In this document: positions 61,261 through 64,000 of the stretch, in pieces
Layout of the letters: each line of letters begins with the position of its first letter
Numbering within the stretch: the first letter of the stretch is position 1
Source: Streptomyces sp. R33
Lineage (GTDB): Bacteria > Actinomycetota > Actinomycetes > Streptomycetales > Streptomycetaceae
Reading direction: 5' to 3'
Length of the DNA stretch: 64,000 nt
Assembly (NCBI RefSeq): GCF_041200175.1
Contig: NZ_CP165727.1
Span: 620,001 to 684,000 of the forward strand
Notes under the pieces: model-generated
Told to the model about the DNA's origin: nothing
Seen by the model: the letters and a program-made list of their open reading frames with translations, nothing else
The model's database searches: none
Made by a program: the position numbers and the translations under genes

Positions 61261-62555
61261 GGCGTTCCTTTCGGCGCGGACAGCGCGATACGGGCGGAGG
61301 GCTCGGCGGAGACCTCCGGTACGGCGACGGCGAGGCGTCCGGGGCCGCCCGCGGCGAGGTCGGCGGCGCAGGCGGGGCATGCCGCGCCGAGGTGGGAGGG
61401 GAGGGTGTGGGGGAAGGCGCGCAGGAGGCTGCCGGCGGTGCCCGCGGCGGCGTCGAGGAGGCCGCATGCGCCGCGCCCGGGCAGGCCCTGTGCCCAGCGG
61501 GTCAGGTTCGCGAGGGTGTCGGGGCCGGCCGTGCCCGTGGCGAGCGCCCTCAGGGCGTCGTGCACGGCCGCGGTGCCGGTGACGCAGACACCGCACTGCC
61601 GGGCGCTCTCGGCCGCGAGGTGGCCGACGGCTTCGGTGGCGGCGGTCACCGGGCAGGTACCGGCGGCGAGGAAGCGGATCGCTCCGCAGCCCAGTGCGGT
61701 GCCCGCCGCGGCGAGCGCACCGGGCTCGAGGGGGAGGTCCAGGCCCTGGGCGTCGACGAGTCCCCCGAACAGCCCGCCCATCAGGGCCCCGGCGGCGTCA
61801 GGGATGCCGTGGGCGGCTGCGAGGGTGCGCAGGGGGACGCCGTAGGGGATTTCAGTGAGCAGCGGGGTGCCGCTCCCGCCGGACAGCGTCACCAGGGTGG
61901 AGCGGGCGACCCGCCGCCGCAGTCCGGGCCGGGCGGCGGTCAGGGCGATGCGGGCGAGCGTCTCGACGTTGGAGACGAGGGTGGGCGCGCCGCCGACGCC
62001 GCGCTCGAAGGGGCGGGGAGGCTTGGCCGTGGGCAGGGCCGGGCCGCCGTCGATCCTGCGGACGACCGCGGATTCCTCGCCGGCCACGTAGGTGTGATCG
62101 GTCTCGACGACCTCGATGGGCAGGGGCGGCGGGTGCTCGGCCAGGGCCCGGCGTACTCGGGCCCCCGCTTCCGGGTCGGAGAGGTAGACGTAGCCGCGTG
62201 CGGCCCCGGTCATCGCGGCGGCGCGGGCGAGGCCGTCGAGCACCAGGTGGGGCCGGGCCCGGAGCAGCCAGCGGTCCTTGACCGAGCCCGGTTCGCCCTC
62301 CTCGCCGTTGGCGACCACGACCGGGACGGCGCCGCCCTCGCGGACGGCGCGCAGTTTGACGGCGACCGGGAATCCGGCCCCGCCGCGGCCGCGCAGGCCG
62401 GAGGCTTCGAGGTGGTGCAGCAGTTCGTCGGGGTGGGTGGTGGCGCTCCGGTAACCGCCGGTGGCGCGGTACGCGCCGGCGCTTTCCGTCACGTCCGGTC
62501 GCGCTCCGAGTACGGAGTCCGGCGGCTGCGCCGTCGGGAGTCGGATCGTGGTCAT
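61257..62555 (-). CDS. NuoF-like NADH-binding flavoprotein (SLBB type), likely ferredoxin reductase
   Basis: The 432-residue protein resembles the NADH-binding 51-kDa subunit of complex I. GLRGRGGAGFPVAVKLRAV is the flavin site, VVANGEEGEPGSVKDR the NAD site, then YVAGEESAVVRRIDGG, an SLBB-like region and an iron-sulphur-binding end. In complex I the cluster has CxxCxxC and a distant fourth cysteine. Here the region reads C321-G-V-C324-V-T-G327 with C364 further on, so the third ligand is glycine. It stands apart from any other Nuo gene and overlaps a ferredoxin gene, so it probably acts as a soluble NADH reductase for that ferredoxin. The ATG at 62555 follows GGAGG. Confidence 0.8.
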   Translation of the reverse strand: MTTIRLPTAQPPDSVLGARPDVTESAGAYRATGGYRSATTHPDELLHHLEASGLRGRGGAGFPVAVKLRAVREGGAVPVVVANGEEGEPGSVKDRWLLRARPHLVLDGLARAAAMTGAARGYVYLSDPEAGARVRRALAEHPPPLPIEVVETDHTYVAGEESAVVRRIDGGPALPTAKPPRPFERGVGGAPTLVSNVETLARIALTAARPGLRRRVARSTLVTLSGGSGTPLLTEIPYGVPLRTLAAAHGIPDAAGALMGGLFGGLVDAQGLDLPLEPGALAAAGTALGCGAIRFLAAGTCPVTAATEAVGHLAAESARQCGVCVTGTAAVHDALRALATGTAGPDTLANLTRWAQGLPGRGACGLLDAAAGTAGSLLRAFPHTLPSHLGAACPACAADLAAGGPGRLAVAVPEVSAEPSARIALSAPKGTP

Positions 62556-62989
62556 CGGCTGCCTCCTGTCCAGGTGGGGGTCCGCAGGGTGCGTACGGCG
62601 CTCTCGAGCGCGGCACGGTCCGCGGCGGTGCGGCCGTATCCGGTGCCCGGGAGGCCGATGAGCATGCGGTGGTGGTCGAGGACCACCTCCGCGGCGAGCA
62701 GGGCGGCCGCCCGGTCGCCCGGTCGTGAGCCCTCGGCCACGGAGGTCACCAGCTCGGTGACCTCGGCCAGGTAGCGGAGCCAGCCGTGCCGGCTGCCCCG
62801 CAGGACCAGCCGCTCCACGCGCCGCCGCTCGGCGGCTGCCAGTTCCGCGGCCGGCGCCGGAGCCTGCGGTGGGGGCGACGGTGAAGACGAAGCCGGGGAC
62901 GGGGCGCGCAGAGCGGCGACCGCCACGGGCAGTTCCCGCTCCGGTTCGGGGGTGAGGCCGAGCCAGTCCAGACGCCGACGACCGCTCAT
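62552..62989 (-). CDS. Small protein of unknown function at the start of the operon
   Basis: From the ATG at 62989, behind GGAGG, the product has 145 residues. It begins MSGRRRLDWLGLTPEPE, then has a Pro/Ala/Ser-rich stretch, and ends in two or three helices (AAERRRVERLVLRGSRHGWLRYLAEVTELV and GDRAAALLAAEVVLDHHRML). The stop overlaps the NuoF-like start by four bases, so it is coupled to that gene and may be a subunit or chaperone for it. No family was recognised. No signal peptide is present. Confidence 0.65.
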   Translation of the reverse strand: MSGRRRLDWLGLTPEPERELPVAVAALRAPSPASSSPSPPPQAPAPAAELAAAERRRVERLVLRGSRHGWLRYLAEVTELVTSVAEGSRPGDRAAALLAAEVVLDHHRMLIGLPGTGYGRTAADRAALESAVRTLRTPTWTGGSR

Positions 62990-63207
62990 ACGTGCCTCCG
63001 GGAGGGGTGGGGTGCCGGGACGGGCCGGTGCGCCGGCGGCGGGCGGGGCGTGAGGGGAAGCCCGGGGCTCGCCGAGGGGGACGCCGAGTCGTGCGGCGGA
63101 ACGGGGGGTGCGGGCCCGGGCGGATGCCGGGGCGGGCAGGCTGCTTCCGGCGCGGGGAACAGGGCGGATGCACGGTGGCGCCGGACCAGCGACGGATGAC
63201 GCGTTGA

Positions 63208-63223
63208 CTGACCGATCGGTCAG
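63208..63223. promoter_or_regulatory. Palindromic operator 1
   Basis: CTGACCGATCGGTCAG is a perfect 16-bp palindrome. It lies about 220 bases before each of the two divergent start codons (62989 and 63428) and overlaps TTGACT at 63204-63209, a possible -35 element on the plus strand. Confidence 0.7.
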
Positions 63224-63240
63224 CGATAGCAAATACGCTA

Positions 63241-63258
63241 GCTGACCGATCGGTCAGC
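63241..63258. promoter_or_regulatory. Palindromic operator 2
   Basis: GCTGACCGATCGGTCAGC is a perfect 18-bp palindrome identical in core to operator 1. The two centres are 34 bases apart, about three helical turns, so two dimers could bind the same DNA face. The likely ligand is the TetR protein at 54872-55483. Confidence 0.7.
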
Positions 63259-63297
63259 CCACAAGTCTTGACCCGGCGGAAATCAGCCAGCAATCTG

Positions 63298-63315
63298 GCT
63301 GTCCAATCGGTCAGC
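63298..63315. promoter_or_regulatory. Degenerate operator 3
   Basis: GCTGTCCAATCGGTCAGC matches operator 2 at 16 of 18 positions. It lies 57 bases beyond operator 2 towards the Rieske gene and may be a weaker third site. Confidence 0.55.
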
Positions 63316-63369
63316 GAGGTCGCGGCGTCCGCCGTACCTCCCCCTGCCCGCAGCTGGGTCGCCTCGACA

Positions 63370-63388
63370 CGATCGCTGACAGCGATCG
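63370..63388. promoter_or_regulatory. Second-type palindrome near the Rieske start
   Basis: CGATCGCTGACAGCGATCG is an odd-centred perfect palindrome 40 bases before the Rieske start codon. Its sequence differs from the operators above. It may be a site for another regulator or a structured 5' leader. Confidence 0.5.
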
Positions 63389-63427
63389 CCGACACCGATC
63401 GCCGCACGTACGGCAAGGAGTCACCCG

Positions 63428-64000
63428 ATGCAGCACAGAGCACCCGAAACACGGATCGGCCCGCCCGGCCAGGACTCCCCCGGGCCCGCCCTGTCAGCCC
63501 GCTACTACACCGATCCCGGGACGGGCGCCGCGGAGATGCGGCACGTCTTCGGCAAGTCCTGGCAGGTCGTCTGCCACGAGTCCGACCTCCCGGGCCCGGG
63601 GGCCCGGCTCGCCGCCACGGTCGCGGACCGCGAGGTACTCGTCGTCCGCACCGAGGACGGCGGCCTGGCCGCCCACCTCAACGTGTGCCGCCACCGTGGA
63701 ACGCGCTTGGTGACCGCCCCGGAACCGGCCGGCAAGGCGATCCGCTGCCCGTACCACGGCTGGACCTACCGGCTCGACGGAAGCCTGGTCGGCGCCCCGG
63801 AGGCACGGCAGATCCCCTGCCTCGACAAGCCGAGCCTCGCCCTGTTCCCGGCCCGCGTCGAGTCCTTCCTCGGCTTCGTCTTCGCCAACCTCGACCTCGA
63901 CGCCGTACCGCTGGCGAAGAGTTGCGCGGGGCTCGCCGAGGCGGTCGGCCACTACGCCGGAGCCGATCTGGTCCCGGTCGGCCGCGCCCGTATCCACGAC
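63428..64000 (+). CDS. Rieske-type ring-hydroxylating oxygenase alpha subunit (partial, runs off window)
   Basis: The ATG at 63428 follows AAGGAG. The 191 residues visible contain the Rieske domain of an oxygenase alpha subunit, with iron-sulphur ligands C87 and H89 (NVCRHRG) and C107 and H110 (CPYHGW). The catalytic mononuclear iron domain begins at about SFLGFVFANLD and continues past the window edge. Such enzymes need a reductase and a ferredoxin; the divergent NuoF-like and ferredoxin genes are natural candidates. Family members act on carnitine-like, aromatic or heterocyclic substrates; none is identifiable from this part. Confidence 0.88.
   Translation, partial: MQHRAPETRIGPPGQDSPGPALSARYYTDPGTGAAEMRHVFGKSWQVVCHESDLPGPGARLAATVADREVLVVRTEDGGLAAHLNVCRHRGTRLVTAPEPAGKAIRCPYHGWTYRLDGSLVGAPEARQIPCLDKPSLALFPARVESFLGFVFANLDLDAVPLAKSCAGLAEAVGHYAGADLVPVGRARIHD

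Overview
The window reads as part of a Streptomyces (or close Streptomycetaceae) chromosome. The sequence is very GC-rich, many genes start with GTG or TTG behind a GGAGG-like ribosome site, and neighbouring genes often overlap by four bases. The gene types also fit: RppA-type polyketide synthase, DUF4232 lipoprotein, SpoIIE-type phosphatase, GH18 chitinase, ricin-lectin proteins and many TetR regulators. The mix of accessory genes, a transposase scrap and about ten decayed genes looks like a chromosome arm or another plastic region. No rRNA, tRNA, CRISPR array or replication origin was seen.

Region 1 (1-22 kb) is a mosaic of intact metabolic and regulatory genes and remnants. Intact: a CocE-type hydrolase, a zinc-ribbon protein, two MFS exporters, a tartrate/malate-type dehydrogenase with a LysR regulator, a SpoIIE phosphatase, secreted or lipid-anchored proteins, a cation/proton antiporter, a TetR/cupin divergent pair, and an ArsR/MFS operon with a perfect inverted-repeat operator. 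Broken: SDR, MmyB-like regulator, metallo-beta-lactamase fold, type-B esterase, SWIM protein, phospholipase-D-like protein, IS630 transposase, GNAT and TPR genes.

Region 2 (22-27.5 kb) is the most striking. Two adjacent genes on the minus strand each encode a fusion protein. The first is an RppA-type type III polyketide synthase joined to a cytochrome P450. The second is a MomA-like cupin joined to a second, related P450. In other streptomycetes these activities are separate proteins that make tetrahydroxynaphthalene, oxidise it to flaviolin and couple it into brown pigments. Here four activities appear to be packed into two polypeptides. A mycothiol-amidase-like PIG-L deacetylase lies upstream.

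Region 3 (28-54 kb) is rich in secreted and surface functions: a glycine-rich IPT/TIG protein, a GH18 chitinase with a DasR-like site, a PIG-L/ricin-lectin fusion, a GH15 protein, a peptidoglycan-binding protein, a Tat-exported multicopper oxidase, an M4-peptidase homologue that has lost its zinc site, a ricin-type lectin, and a coupled operon of metallophosphatase, MFS and beta-propeller genes. Also present are an MFS/TetR operon behind a 45-bp imperfect palindrome, a two-component system and a sirtuin.

Region 4 (54.8-64 kb) is a catabolic cluster. Reading leftward it holds a small unknown protein, a NuoF-like flavoprotein, a 3Fe-4S-type ferredoxin, an ADP-forming acyl-CoA synthetase, two near-duplicate acyl-CoA dehydrogenases, a 3-hydroxyacyl-CoA dehydrogenase and a TetR regulator. 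A Rieske oxygenase is transcribed divergently and runs off the window. Three near-identical palindromes sit in the divergent promoter region. The simplest model is that the NuoF-like protein and ferredoxin feed electrons to the Rieske oxygenase, while the other enzymes activate and beta-oxidise an acyl substrate under TetR control. The substrate cannot be read from the sequence.
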